Positions 1 to 10,200 are shown, numbered from the stretch's first letter. The stretch: DNA of 64,000 bases from Trissonchulus latispiculum (GCA_030248195.1 JASAND010028429.1:1-64000); one strand, 5' to 3'. A program made the numbers and translations. Notes: generated by a model not told the origin, from the sequence alone.

Positions 1-850
1 GTAATTGCTTGTTACAAGCAGAAATAGTAAGATTATCTTAGCCTCACATAAGTCAATGTTTATCGAACATTACAACTTCTAAGAATCATCCTGCGATGGC
101 TTAATACAGTATGTAACACAGCAAGCGTCTGGAAGTTCACTACCCGCTGGTTTCAGCGCATAGATATAGTAAATAAAGGGATCCCCGTAGCATCCAAGAC
201 TACAAACCTTCAAGATCGTGGTGTTATTGGGCAAAATCTTCATCTCTATCTCCTTTCCCTTTTGATAGCAGTAGACAGTGCTAAAAAGGTATGCAAAGCT
301 CAACAGTGTTAACATTATGGTTAGAGATGGAAATTTTCTGTATTGGACACTGAATGACTCACAATTACTGCTGGAGGCTAAATTATGAAATTTTGATGTA
401 AACAACCTAAAAAGCGGGCAGTGTTGGCTAATTTTAGATATACTATTATCATGACACCTGCTTAGGTAGCTTACTTTTTCCTGCGATCCGAAAACTGATA
501 AGACCAAAACAGCGTTGTTATCCTGTCGTGTGTTCCCAAACAAATGGTGCACGAAAGACGGCCAGATCAAGACAATTTGGACTAAGATACCATATTATAT
601 CAGCTATAATTTGTTGGATTAAACTAACTTAAATAATATTATCTGTCAATACGTAAAGTTTAGCTGATGTCACATTAATAAAGAGAGTAGAAAGGAGTTC
701 AAGGATCGAGGATAACTAACGTTTAGATACGCATTCTTTCACCGTGTCGGATTCCCCGATGTGCCAAATAATTTCATTCACCATTTGCTCACTCTTCAAT
801 TTTCAATTAAATCTAATGAACGCAAAGATAATAGAGAAACAGAAAGGCTA
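1..850. repeat. Segmental duplication, copy A
   Basis: This stretch is repeated in the same orientation at about 9511-10560. Similarity is high over the peptide gene and its flanks and weaker but recognisable towards position 850, for example the AT-rich tract ending in many A residues near 830-850. Copy B is longer because a TA and GATA microsatellite expanded inside it. The outer left limit is unknown because the window starts inside the copy. Confidence 0.85.
79..315 (-). CDS. Small secreted cysteine-rich protein, copy A (78 aa)
   Basis: The protein has a hydrophobic N-terminus (residues 1-16, a likely signal peptide ending VYC) and a short mature part with cysteines at 38, 42, 65, 66 and 70. 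C16 could be a sixth cysteine if cleavage precedes it. An NNT sequon lies at 30-32. The start was chosen because the paralogue at 9599-9835 is open only from this ATG: upstream, a one-base difference in a T run breaks the longer frame that copy A happens to keep. The two copies differ at 7 of 78 residues and all cysteines are conserved, which points to a real disulfide-bonded secreted peptide. No known family is recognised. Whether further exons exist is not visible. Confidence 0.55.
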   Translation of the reverse strand: MLTLLSFAYLFSTVYCYQKGKEIEMKILPNNTTILKVCSLGCYGDPFIYYIYALKPAGSELPDACCVTYCIKPSQDDS

Positions 851-2757
851 GAGGAAATGTAGCAAAATAAGAGTATATACATACATGAAGAAAACCAAGC
901 CAAATTAAGGGGGGAGGTCCATTTTTGGCCGACGTTTTGATCACCTCCGATTTCGCTCACACTCACATACATATAATGTTCTTTGAATGAGATATTTTAA
1001 CAAATTTTAGAAATATACTTGTATCTTTAACGGTTGTTAAGTAATTTCACTTCAAAGTTGAGGTTTGCATGTGTTAACCATAGGAAACAGAAAAATGGTG
1101 ATCCTATTCTTGCGCCAAAAGATCTCTCGACTAACGGTAATGAATCTGTATAATTTTGTGGTTAGGCTGTAGCTAGGCTACAATCTCGAGCTGTGGTAGC
1201 CTGGAAGGAGAATCTTTTAGAGTATTATTTAAAAATGAATTACAGCCAGTAAAACAGACCTTTAACATAATATCTAGGGTTTAAGCAGGGTGTCCGTACG
1301 AAGCTAGTTAGATCCAACATTAGTTAAAAAAATTAAAAAAGCAAGAAAATAAAAAATATGTTTAAAAGCGTAGAAGAGTTTTCCGTAGAGCCTTTACAAG
1401 TTGATGTTCTTGTTGATGTCCTGCTCTGTGGCCCCATAAAACACAGGCGCTTAACTTTTGAGCATAATTGGTAGCGAAACAGATCAGTGGTGAGGAAGTG
1501 AGAGTTCCAAAACCACTCGCCACCGCCACCACTTATCTTGAGGTGGCAACCATATTGTTTTCAATTCAAAGTTAATGTTTCCCCCTACTTACTTACTACT
1601 GCAGTACTTCCAAATTTATCTACCCCCACAGGACAAACTTTTGGCGTTAGTGACGTACAATGCATATATTCCCCACAAAACTTAACTGGACAGGTGGAAA
1701 CTACAAAATTCGTTAAAATTTTTAGTTATAAATTTGTACTCAAAACAGATTTCGAAATTTAAAGCTAGACATTTCTGCTCTACATAGAAAAATTTTAAGG
1801 TTGCAAGTTGCAACTGCTATATATGTTGCAACACTTTCGCTGTGATTGGCTACAATATTTTATCTGATTGAACAAAGCTGTCAACTTAGTTTCATAGCTC
1901 TCCATTCCACAATGCCAACCATGCAACTGCCAGATTCAATCATTGCCTCCTTGTGGCTTTTCCAAACCTACTAACCAGTTTTTGCAGTTCTTGTCCTTTC
2001 AAGAACACGCACTTAATTTACACAGATTCTTCCAGTTGGTGGCTAATGTAATCATACTAAATCCGACAAAATGTTGCAAATCTGAACATCTCCTCCGAAT
2101 CTACTTAACACGTTTGCATAGTAATTCCTTAGTAATCTTTCCGTTGACAAGGATGAAAGAAAAATGCTTAAGGTTTGCCTTTAATCAAATAAATAATTGC
2201 ATACAAAAGTCAAATTAAGACAGAATTCAGAAAAGTGACATTATCAGAATAGTCAAGATAAACATTCAAACAGTGGATTTAATACAAGGCATGCAAGAGT
2301 TACGTGTCCAGAAGTAACTTGTCCAGAAGTCTCATTCGCAGTTGGGATAAGCATTAAAGTAGACTGCTCAAAATGGAAATGCAAAATTACTGCTACGTCT
2401 GAGCCGTTCGCAAAATTCTAATAACTAAGTTTTATTTAGACTACTGTGATCTTTCTGCACATTGTTATCCTGTGTTCCTTTCTACTTTAATGCATATCCC
2501 AACTGCCTTTTTAAGGTCAACCAACTTCAAATAAATTATTTAATGGTCAACTCAAACGCAAGATATGTTTTTAACAAATGAAATATAAATCAGAAAAGTT
2601 TTCAATTTCATCTGCTAAAAACAAAGTTAAAGCAAAAGATTACATTAGTACAAAACTAATTCATTACAAACACATTTATTTACAATTGGTTGTCCACCAC
2701 AAGTGTCTGATTTGGGCGCTGCTGTCATCCGTACTGCGGATGCTGCTGTGAGCGGTT
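851..2757. other. Non-coding, AT-rich
   Basis: No convincing exon is seen. The short open frames at 1538-1762 and 1943-2218 have no splice, codon or domain support. A diverged fragment of the repeat described at 3133-3722 is present near 2484-2525. The last 80 bases are probably the 3' UTR of the RING gene read on the minus strand. Confidence 0.5.
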
Positions 2758-2883
2758 TCACTGATTCGGCTTATCGCTAAAGTACAGTTCATCATCTGTT
2801 TCGTCATCCCACAAGCTATCTTCGTCATCATCATGATCATTCGGGTTGAGGGGAATATAGTTGGGCGAGTGCATCATTTCCAC
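2758..2883 (-). CDS. RING gene, last exon (acidic tail)
   Basis: A pyrimidine-rich acceptor ending CAG precedes 2883. The 42 codons include the stop and continue exon 1 in phase 0. The segment has 16 Asp/Glu residues in 41. Confidence 0.65.
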   Translation of the reverse strand: MEMMHSPNYIPLNPNDHDDDEDSLWDDETDDELYFSDKPNQ

Positions 2884-4424
2884 CTGAAAAAATAAAAACA
2901 CTTATTTATTCATCAAACAAAGTTGCTAAATTAAAGCAAGCACACAACAGCAATTTAAACCTGCAGAAATCTTGAATTCTCCCCGTCGTTCAAAAGGCTA
3001 ACGGACTTTTCGCGTGATATGGATTTTGTAAAAAATTCACCCAATGCTTATTCATAAACTAAACACAAAGCTCTATTGCTAGATATTGCACAGAATTTTA
3101 ACGCCATGTACTAGCATTGATCCTGCTTTAACGCATATTAAGCAGTCTATCTTTATCCAAACTGCCTCTTTAGGGGCAACCATTTCCAGGAATATGACCA
3201 AAATGTTTAAACTAATGCAAAGCTCGTTTTCGAAAGCTGCTACAAGTAAATGCTCAAAGTTGTCAGATTGTTTGGTAATTAAAATGCTTTTAAGTATGTG
3301 AAATTTTCTCCGAGTTTTTTTACGAACATTTTTCTTGAATTTATGCAGAGTTTCAACAATAGTTTATAGTTACAAATATTTTATACGTATTTAGGAGTGT
3401 ATACATATTCCTGCTGACAGTATACTCAGCGCCTAAAAACCAATATGTATCTACTTAACTGTACGACTAAAATGCAATAGCTATTAGCATTCCTTCTGAA
3501 TGCAATATTAAGAAGTCTATCTTTATCCCAACTGCTTCTTTAGGGGCAACCATTTCCAGAAATATGACCAAGATGTTTAAACTAAAGCAAACCTCCTTTT
3601 TAAACGTTGCTGCAAGTAAATCCTCAAAGGTTTCAGATTGTTAGATTATTAAAATGCTCAAGTGTATGAATTTTTTTCGATTTTTGCGAACATTGTTTGA
3701 ATTTATGTAGTGTCAATATGTGTGCTTTGTGTCACAGACATTCTATGATCATTATGCACCCTTGTAAAAAGAATTTACTGCTAACTTTTCCGAGCTAAAC
3801 ATGAGATGAATGGATTAGTTTTATGCTTTAACTGATTTCATGACACAAAAACAAAATAATTTTGCCTTTTCTCTATTTAAGACTTCTGCATAAGCAAGCT
3901 GCAATTCTGCTAACGATGCGTTTCGCTCAATATGATGGACTTTACTACTGTGACCTGCATTATTCAGCTATCATAAAATCCATTGCATGCGGTCTGCATC
4001 AAACTAAACACAACATGATTTAACTTACTGTATAGAAATCTCCGTTTGCTGTATGGCTGAAGAATCGCTCGCGGCACCACAAGCACCTGTTGTCCCCCGC
4101 CGCCAACATATGTTGCACACACTCATGGCAGTGTCGATTCTCCATCTGGCAGTAGACTGTGCACCCTCCCAGTCTGCAATCAGCCAGCCCTGAGCAGACC
4201 ACGCATCGATCAGAGTTAGCTGGAGGGGCTGGAGCAACAGGGGCAACAGGTGCGGGGGGAACAGGCGGGGATGGGGGTGGCGGAGGTGTGACTAAATCAA
4301 TCACCTCAGGCTCCACAGAATGATACTGATTCCAGATTTCCAAGCCAGGAAGCTGGCTAATATTGTGAGTATTAAGCCAGTCCATCATTAGCTTGCTGGC
4401 ATAGATTTGGAGGATCCTGGGCAT
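2758..4424 (-). CDS. RING-finger protein, two visible exons (4029-4424 and 2758-2883)
   Basis: Likely a zinc-binding E3 ubiquitin-ligase-type protein. Exon 1 encodes a short helical-looking segment, then a proline-rich stretch (TPPPPPSPPVPP and PAPVAPVAP), then a RING-like domain with CVVC, GGCTVYC, RHCHEC and CLWC. The spacing resembles the C-terminal RINGs of the MDM2 or C3HC4_3 type. Exon 1 ends at ACA followed by GTAAGT. Exon 2 follows TTTTTTCAG and joins in phase to give a 41-residue very acidic tail (DDDEDSLWDDETDDEL) ending in TGA at 2758-2760. Start options are the ATG at 4424, the ATG at 4454, or an upstream exon joined at the CCCAG acceptor before 4416. The product is about 173 residues from the 4424 start. 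MDM2 orthology is not claimed. Confidence 0.65.
3133..3722. repeat. Direct repeat pair inside the RING intron
   Basis: Two copies of about 215 bp, at 3133-3350 and 3503-3722, share long near-identical blocks (for example TTTAGGGGCAACCATTTCCA). A decayed third copy is near 2484-2525. They look like an old dispersed repeat and encode nothing recognisable. Confidence 0.75.
4029..4424 (-). CDS. RING gene, exon with proline-rich and RING segments
   Basis: Donor GTAAGT occupies 4023-4028 on the plus strand. The frame is open to 4454, but a plausible acceptor (GCCCAG before 4416) lies inside it, so the 5' limit is uncertain. Confidence 0.65.
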
Positions 4425-4454
4425 TCGCCAGACAGACGACAATACACATAGCAA

Positions 4455-5133
4455 TTATCTTTATGATTGCAAAAAGCGTTTCAGACAGAAAACACACGCC
4501 TAAGTGTAAACGATTTCGTTAAAGAGTGAGAGACTTATGGGAGACAGAATTTGAGTTTTCCTTGGTTTTATTGCTCTTTCTTACGCAAATTACCAAAGCG
4601 TGATTTAATACTTTTGTATTAAGTAGCCTTTATGTTTTCACGTGCAATAACTCCAACCTTTACAACCTCTCAAGGATTGTGTGACGTTTCTCCCACAAAA
4701 GGGTTCCGCTGACATTTCTAATTTATCATAAATGACATTTAGAGCGGGCGAAATAAAAGAAGTTAAGGGTCACAGTGATACGTAAAATCGGCCTAAGATT
4801 TTAAGGTTTAAAGTTAAAATAAATTAAGTCAATTTCAAGTTAAATTAGTTACGTTTATGTAGTTGGTTGTACGTTTTCCTTGGCTAATGTTTTATCTAAA
4901 CTAAACTTTTAAAAAGTCCAATTTAGTAAATTCGTATTAAAAATTTTGTATGGGTGCATACTGGAAGTTGATGAATTAAAAAATTTGAAAATATTAATCA
5001 GTGTATATTATGTAGATTTTGTGATTCGTAAGCAGTGTATTTGTAACATTCTGTAAATATATACTGTTTTATGTTTTACGAAATAATTTCAAATGTCAGA
5101 GATTCTCATAGTCAAGCGTAAATCACTAAAATG
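4455..5133. other. Non-coding
   Basis: AT-rich sequence upstream of the visible RING exons. I see no exon, RNA gene or repeat boundary here. Confidence 0.5.
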
Positions 5134-5842
5134 GGGTCTTTTCAGATTACCCCCCACCACTCAAAGTTCTTAAAACTAGACCAAATGAGCTGAAATTTGG
5201 TGAGGGTATGTTTTCGACCACGCTGAGTTCAAATATCGCAAAATTTTTTAGATTTCGGGAAATTCGATTTTTTTTCGATTTCTAAGGGGGGACTTCTAAT
5301 ATTTTACCCAAATTTCAGCTCATTTGGTCGAGTTTTAAGAACTTTGAGTGGTGGGGGGGGGGTAATCTGGAAAAGACCCCTAAAATGCTCATAAATTCAC
5401 AAAGAAATTATTTAACCGAAAAATTTTTTGTCTAAGATTTGCTGAAAAGTTGTATATAGGGGTTTTCTGGGCCGCAGAACACGAATCTGAAGTCCGTTTT
5501 TTGATTCAGCGTTTCGTTAGCTCAGCATACGCTTACAACTTACGCTTACAACTTTAGCTTATATCAAGCTAACGAAAAGCTGAATCAAAAAACGGACTTC
5601 AGATTCGTGTTCTGCGGCCCAGAAAACCCCTATATACAACTTTTCAGCAAAATCGAAGACAAAAAATTTTTCGGTTACCCTTGGTCCCCCTTAGAAATCG
5701 AAAAAAATCGAATTTCCCGAAATCGAAAAATTTTGCGATATTTGAACTCAGCGTGGTCGAAAACATACCCACACCAAATTTCAGCTCATTTGGTCGAGTT
5801 TTAAGAACTTTGAGTGGTGGGGGGGTAATCTGGAAAAGACCC
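5134..5842. mobile_element. Foldback element with 8-bp target duplication
   Basis: The ends are GGGTCTTTTC and GAAAAGACCC, with CTAAAATG directly outside both (5126-5133 and 5843-5850), a perfect 8-bp duplication. The interior is a nested palindrome. The arm 5137-5290 pairs with about 5690-5840, and the arm 5420-5525 pairs with 5570-5680. A second end plus the 35-bp flank is repeated at 5360-5414, so one arm contains a partial self-duplication. It shares motifs (AGACAAAAAATTTTT, CCTTGGTCCCCC, CAGCGTGGTCGA) with the satellite at 55.7-59.5 kb. No transposase frame is present. Confidence 0.8.
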
Positions 5843-5850
5843 CTAAAATG

Positions 5851-6521
5851 CTCATAAATTCACAAAGAAATTATTTAAAAACTTTAAAAACTGTATAACT
5901 TTGTAAAAATTGTGAATTTGGAATGATAGCTTCGGTTTTGTACACATAAAATTAAAGTATAATCACTAAACCATTACAGTACTGTAACAAGGAACGTATG
6001 AAGAGGTGTACGGTAGAAGAGTTAGAAAAGGAGAATTAATTGGGCAGAAATCATGCTGAGTTAAGTGGCAGATGATTAATAGTTCTCCCAAATTCCAACA
6101 GTAAAATGTGGGAGAAACGACACACAGCCCCTCTCAAGAGGAAAGAAGATAAACATCGGTAAGAGTGTTTTGCTTGCCAGACCCAAAGGCACCGAATTCT
6201 TTCTCCGTTTTTACAACCCTGTTAAGATAAAACCAGCGAGAAATAGAAATATGTGTCAGATGTTTGAAGTGTTTTGAACGGTAGACATAAAGGTGCCGAA
6301 ATCTCTTTCTGTTTACAACTAACTGGATAAAACGGAGAAGAAGTGGAAACAGGAATACTATAGGACTACAATATTATATTATCTCAGACTTAAAGCATTG
6401 ATAACAATTTTTTCTAAAAGGTCATAATAAAGAAACTCGAAATATCGCTACTTGTCGTCTGAAATAAAAAATATCTTATATGATTATTTACAATAAAATG
6501 CTTATGGAGAGACAAATTCTC
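5851..6521. other. Non-coding with a short decayed tandem duplication
   Basis: The block 6184-6250 (AAAGGCACCGAATTC...) is repeated imperfectly at 6289-6345. Nothing else is recognised. Confidence 0.5.
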
Positions 6522-6895
6522 TTGAGCAGTGACTTCGTGAAGAAGCTGATCCAACAGCCCACAAGGCATTAAGATTTTTGTTTTTTCTGCTTTATTTTCT
6601 GTACAGTTTTATTTACAACAAATACAAAAACAGTGCACAAAGTGCAAATACGATTATAGATACTCGTCAGATCAGACATTTCTTACTGGATAACGAAATC
6701 ATTTTGAGTACTGACTTCTTGGAGAAGCTGATCCAACAGCTCACAAAGCATTAACATTTTTGGTTTTTTGTTATATTTTTGTACATTTTTATTTACAACA
6801 AATACAAAAACAGTACACAAAGTGCAAATACAATTATAGACAAAGGTAGGAAGGGATATTTCTTACTGGATACGCGCTGATAACGAAATCATCTT
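6522..6895. repeat. Tandem duplication covering a terminal exon and its poly(A) region
   Basis: Two copies of about 185 bp lie head to tail (6522-6705 and 6703-6895). The right copy includes the last codons and 3' UTR of the gene at 6834-7277. The left copy keeps a mutated version of the same tail, including its own AATAAA-type signal on the minus strand. Confidence 0.75.
6788..6793 (-). terminator. Poly(A) signal AATAAA
   Basis: AATAAA on the minus strand, 40 nt past the TAA of the gene at 6834-7277. Confidence 0.6.
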
Positions 6896-6911
6896 TCACG
6901 TCATATGCAAC
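6834..6911 (-). CDS. Last exon of the gene at 6834-7277
   Basis: 25 codons plus TAA. It reads VAYDVKDDFVISAYPV and then nine more residues. Confidence 0.55.
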   Translation of the reverse strand, partial: VAYDVKDDFVISAYPVRNIPSYLCL

Positions 6912-7277
6912 CTAAAAACAAACAATATTAATTAATATTAATATTAATAGTGCATAGTAGTAGCAGGAGAATCTCATCACGAGCTGAGTTAATAGTACTG
7001 GTGTTTAGTAAATATTCAAACACTTTATGTGGCTTTTACCTTTATAAAATAGCTATCCTCTTTGTAGATAGTTTTCCCTATTTTTTGTCGAAGTAACGCC
7101 ACAACATGAAAACATTTCCTCTCATCGGCTGACGTTTGTGATAATTCTTTGATGCAAAGCTTAATTAATTCACAGATCCCTGAATCACTGTAGTTGAATG
7201 TCCCTGCTTTTTCATTTGACAACTTAGAGTGCTTCCGAAAAACGTGTTCAGAAATGCGCATTCTCAGACCTTTCAGA
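6834..7277 (-). CDS. Two terminal exons of a gene with a toxin-nuclease-like C-terminal domain (tentative)
   Basis: Exon 7040-7277 follows the acceptor ACAATTTTAG and ends at AAAG before GTAAAA. Exon 6834-6911 follows GTTTTTAG, joins in phase 0 and ends in TAA, with AATAAA 40 nt on. The visible 104 residues contain HVFRKH near the start, an amphipathic middle, an IGKTIY segment and a closing VAYDVKDDFVISAYPV. An early His, a glycine-rich middle and a terminal (T/S)AYP strand are features I associate with CdiA-type or BECR-fold RNase domains of bacterial polymorphic toxins. That is an impression from motif order, not a match. The gene part itself is well supported by splicing and poly(A). The upstream exons are not identified. 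Confidence 0.5.
7040..7277 (-). CDS. Penultimate exon of the gene at 6834-7277
   Basis: Enters with one base completing a codon, is open for 79 codons and ends in phase 0 at donor GTAAAA. Confidence 0.55.
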
Positions 7278-7547
7278 CTAAAATTGTTGAGGTGAAGAGT
7301 GACCCATGAACTTAAAAGTCGTAAAAAAAGACGTAAAATTTGGTCAGCCGTAATTCAGTGCGCCCTTCATTGCAGAAATATGCTGACGGATCTGTCATGA
7401 TTTCCATCTGAAGTCAGTTCAAAAAGTTGCATAAGTAAATGGAATTTATTTTAAAACTAATCTAAACCTAACACTAACCTAAAACTAAATTCTTAAAAAA
7501 TATAACATTCAATTGGCACTAAGATTGGAATCAAGTCACAATGCTTG

Positions 7548-7760
7548 TACTGTGTGAGATATTTCGCAATACTGCTTTGTCAGCATGACAGATTCCACAA
7601 TAGTGCTTTGTCAGCACAGATCTGATTGGTAAGTTGCGAAATGCTTTGCCAGCATGACAAATTTCGCAATAATGCTCTGTCAGCATGATAAATTTCGCAA
7701 TATGCTTTGTCAGCATCAATCTGATTGGCTGAAAATTGCGAAATGCTTTGTCAGCATGAC
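7548..7760. repeat. Array of six dyad motifs upstream of a promoter
   Basis: ATGCTTTGTCAGCAT, itself an imperfect palindrome (ATGCT...AGCAT), occurs six times with slight changes near 7570, 7603, 7640, 7673, 7702 and 7743. Copies of TTTCGCAATA or its complement alternate between them. Spacing is about 30-40 bp. It could be a decayed minisatellite or a binding-site array for the mini-gene directly downstream. Confidence 0.75.
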
Positions 7761-7797
7761 TTGCTCCATTTACTGGAGTATAAATAGAGCTCAGTCT
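7721..7797 (+). promoter_or_regulatory. Core promoter: inverted CCAAT box, TATA box, initiator-like site
   Basis: GATTGG near 7721 is an inverted CCAAT box, TATAAATAG lies at 7779-7787 and TCAGTCT at 7791-7797. The first ATG follows at 7818, giving a very short leader. An unspliced gene with a strong TATA box is unusual for intergenic repeat-rich DNA and suggests an element-borne gene. Confidence 0.55.
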
Positions 7798-7817
7798 GAA
7801 ATTTCATTTGTGCTGAA

Positions 7818-7967
7818 ATGGGTCCCTTTGAGTGCAAGCTTTGCGGATGCTCTTTATCAAGAAGAGATGTTCTTTCCAGGCACATCAAGTCGAAGCATTC
7901 TGTTGGAAGAGAAGAAGTATGGCTAAGAAGAACTTGTCTAGAAGAAAGCTTGTCTGGCATGGTGTGA
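7818..7967 (+). CDS. Single C2H2 zinc-finger mini-protein (49 aa)
   Basis: Residues 4-27 form one classical finger: FEC at 4-6, C9, a 12-residue helix region containing LSRRDVLSRH, then H22 and H27 (C-x2-C-x12-H-x4-H). A short basic-acidic tail follows, ending at TGA. Start chosen as the first ATG after the TATA box. One finger is too few for strong DNA binding alone, so this may be the first exon or the remnant of a longer protein: the next 100 bases are repeated at 8247-8381 without the finger. No splice donor is certain. Confidence 0.45.
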   Translation: MGPFECKLCGCSLSRRDVLSRHIKSKHSVGREEVWLRRTCLEESLSGMV

Positions 7968-8381
7968 AATGCTTGCAAACTAACCTTATGAGATCGGCAT
8001 CGAAAAAGCCGAACACACGGAGGCGTCTGCTGCACAAAAACCAGTAGCATGTCCAACAGTGTGGAAATCAGGGTTTTCTTTGCGTCCAGAAGTGCGTCTG
8101 GACGCAAAGTTTCTTATCTTGACGCAACGAAATTTTAACGGGACGCAAGCTAGACGCAACATTATTTCGGGAGAAAATTCACTTTTGTAAGAGTGAAAAC
8201 TTTAAATGTTTTTCCAGTACCAATTTTTCCATATTTTCCAAAAATTTTGTCTAGAAAAAAACTTGTCTGGCATGGTGTGAAATGCTTGCAGACTAACCTT
8301 ATGAGATCGGCATCGAAAAAGCCGAACACACGGAGGCGTCTGCTGTGCATAAACCAGTAGCATGTCCAACAGTGTGGAAAT
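7934..8381. repeat. Direct repeat pair of about 136 bp
   Basis: 7934-8069 and 8247-8381 are nearly identical (shared core TTATGAGATCGGCATCGAAA). They are separated by about 180 bp that contain a perfect hairpin and a T-rich tract. The first copy overlaps the end of the zinc-finger frame. Open frames on either strand here are by-products of the repeat. Confidence 0.8.
8078..8109. repeat. Perfect 13-bp hairpin
   Basis: CTTTGCGTCCAGA, six-base loop AGTGCG, then TCTGGACGCAAAG. Further GACGCAA copies follow at about 8131, 8140 and 8152. No coding or RNA-gene context. Confidence 0.7.
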
Positions 8382-8777
8382 TGAAGGGCCAGCGGCGAAA
8401 GGCGAACCTGGGATAGCCAGGGGAAGCTCCACCCATCGCGGAAGTCGTTGGCTGAAAAGTTTGCAAGGATTTCACAGCATTAAGTTGCCAAGTGCAGCCA
8501 TGCCTTGAGCGCCTTTTGCAGTTCTAAGCAAACTGCATAAGAGCTTGGCTCCTTTGCTGCAGCAGCGCCTTTGTGCGTTTTGCACGGTGCAGCATTTGGC
8601 CTAGTGGCGGGAGTCGGCAATCTTCATAGCAGAGGTAGTAGGTGGGAGACCCCTCGCGGCTCTGTGCTCATAAAATTTTAGTTTTTTTCTGAGCCGCACA
8701 ACTAGCGTTGTACCCCGAACCTGAAGCTATGTCGGAATAGGACGCTGTCATTGAGGGAAACTTCAGCTTAAAACTTT
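8382..8777. other. Non-coding, GC-richer than its surroundings
   Basis: About 395 bp with noticeably higher GC than the flanks. No open frame with codon or domain support was found on either strand. It may be part of an unrecognised repeat. Confidence 0.4.
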
Positions 8778-9028
8778 TGGTTTTTCAAAATCTAAAATAA
8801 CCATGTCATGTGGGGTGTCATTCAAGAGGAAATTGATCAGAGATTCCAAAAATATCAAAATTTTTCCAAAATTCAAAAATTTTTTAATATGCAAATGAGG
8901 TATCGATTTTTCGAAACTCGAAATAACCATGGCATGTGGGGTGTCATTCAAGAGCAAATTAATCAGAGATTCCAAAAATGTCAAAATTTTTCCAAAATTC
9001 AAAAATTTTTTAATATGCAAATGAGTTT
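8778..9028. repeat. Two-copy tandem repeat, 126-bp period
   Basis: CATGTGGGGTGTCATTCAAG begins at 8807 and again at 8933. Each unit ends in a T-rich tract and TATGCAAATGAG. The long open frames on both strands exist because the repeat period is a multiple of three. Confidence 0.85.
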
Positions 9029-9510
9029 AACTCTTAGCTCGTCTTGCTACGCTAAAAGGCCCCGGCACAAACAATTTAGTGGTACAAAAATCATGTCTAT
9101 GATTATGAGCATGCATTTGCGTAAATTCCAGAGCGTTTTCTGACCTTCTATTATATATGCTACTTCCTGATTTGAAAACTTTCTTAATAATCATCGTTTA
9201 ACAGCTTTGCGATTCCTTCTTAATTATCTAATCTGGAGCTGAAACCCAAAGTTGCGTGAATACGAGCATTTCACATACCATTTTAGTTTCCCAATAAAAT
9301 TTGAAGTAGCAAGCGCCCAATTATTCAAAATCATTGGAACCACTCCTTAATACGTTTTGCATTAAATTTTAACAATATTTAACATTTACATTTACATACT
9401 TGTAGTTTATAACAACAAAACATCAAATAGTCATCAAACAGTTAACGAATAATGGTTTGCCCCTGGTCCTTTGGAAACGGCGGCAAGCCAACAAATGTCT
9501 TGTCAATCTG
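9029..9510. other. Non-coding
   Basis: Nothing recognised up to the start of duplication copy B. Confidence 0.5.
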
Positions 9511-9598
9511 TAATTGCTTGTTACAAGCAGAAATATTAAGATTATCTGTCTTAGTCTCACATAAGTCAATGTTATTGAATAGGAAATAATTACAACTT

Positions 9599-9835
9599 CT
9601 AAGCATCATCCCGCGATGGCTTAATACAGTAAGTGACACAGCAAGCGTCTGGAAGTTCACTACCAGCGGGCTTCAGCGCATAGATGTAGTAAATAAAGGG
9701 ATCCCCGTAGCATCCAAGAGTACACACCTTCAGCATCACGGTGTTATTGGGCAGAAGTTTAAACTCTATCTCCTTTCCCTTTTGATAGCAGTAGACAGTG
9801 CTAAAAAGATAAGCAAAGCTTAACAGTGTTAGCAT
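9599..9835 (-). CDS. Small secreted cysteine-rich protein, copy B (78 aa)
   Basis: Paralogue of the protein at 79-315, with the same signal-peptide-like N-terminus and all cysteines (16, 38, 42, 65, 66, 70). Substitutions lie mainly at positions 25, 27, 33, 34, 39, 75 and 78, i.e. the region before the first mature cysteine and the C-terminal tail. The core LGCYGDPFIYY through CCVTYC is unchanged. Function unknown: a disulfide-bonded secreted peptide by inference only. Confidence 0.55.
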   Translation of the reverse strand: MLTLLSFAYLFSTVYCYQKGKEIEFKLLPNNTVMLKVCTLGCYGDPFIYYIYALKPAGSELPDACCVTYCIKPSRDDA

Positions 9836-10137
9836 TATGGTTAGAGATGGAAACTTTCTGTATTGGACACTGAATGACTCACAATTACTGCTGGAGGCTA
9901 AATTATGAAATTTGATGTAAACAACCTAAAAAAGCGGGCAGTGTTGGCTAATTTTAGATATATTTTTATCATGACACCTGCTTCGGTAGCTTAGTTTTTC
10001 ATGTGATCCGAAAACTGATAAGACCCAAAACAGCATTGTTATCCTGTCGCCTGTGCTCAAGTCAATGGACATAGATAGGTAACCAGACCGAGCCAATTGG
10101 GACTCCTAAGATATCATATAATATATACAATATATAT

Positions 10138-10157
10138 ATGTATGTATATATAAATAT

Positions 10158-10200
<43 letters not shown>

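Noticed and set aside
316..570. 85-codon N-terminal extension of peptide copy A
   Set aside because: Copy B is frameshifted there; the signal-peptide ATG is the shared start.
7548..7760. CRISPR-like array
   Set aside because: Repeats are degenerate and palindromic, spacers are themselves repeated, and the context is animal DNA.
7751..8432. Minus-strand frames of 118 and 76 codons
   Set aside because: Antisense to the zinc-finger frame and created by the 136-bp direct repeat.
9442..9660. 72-codon frame downstream of peptide copy B
   Set aside because: Copy A has non-multiple-of-three indels in the same region, so it is untranslated flank.
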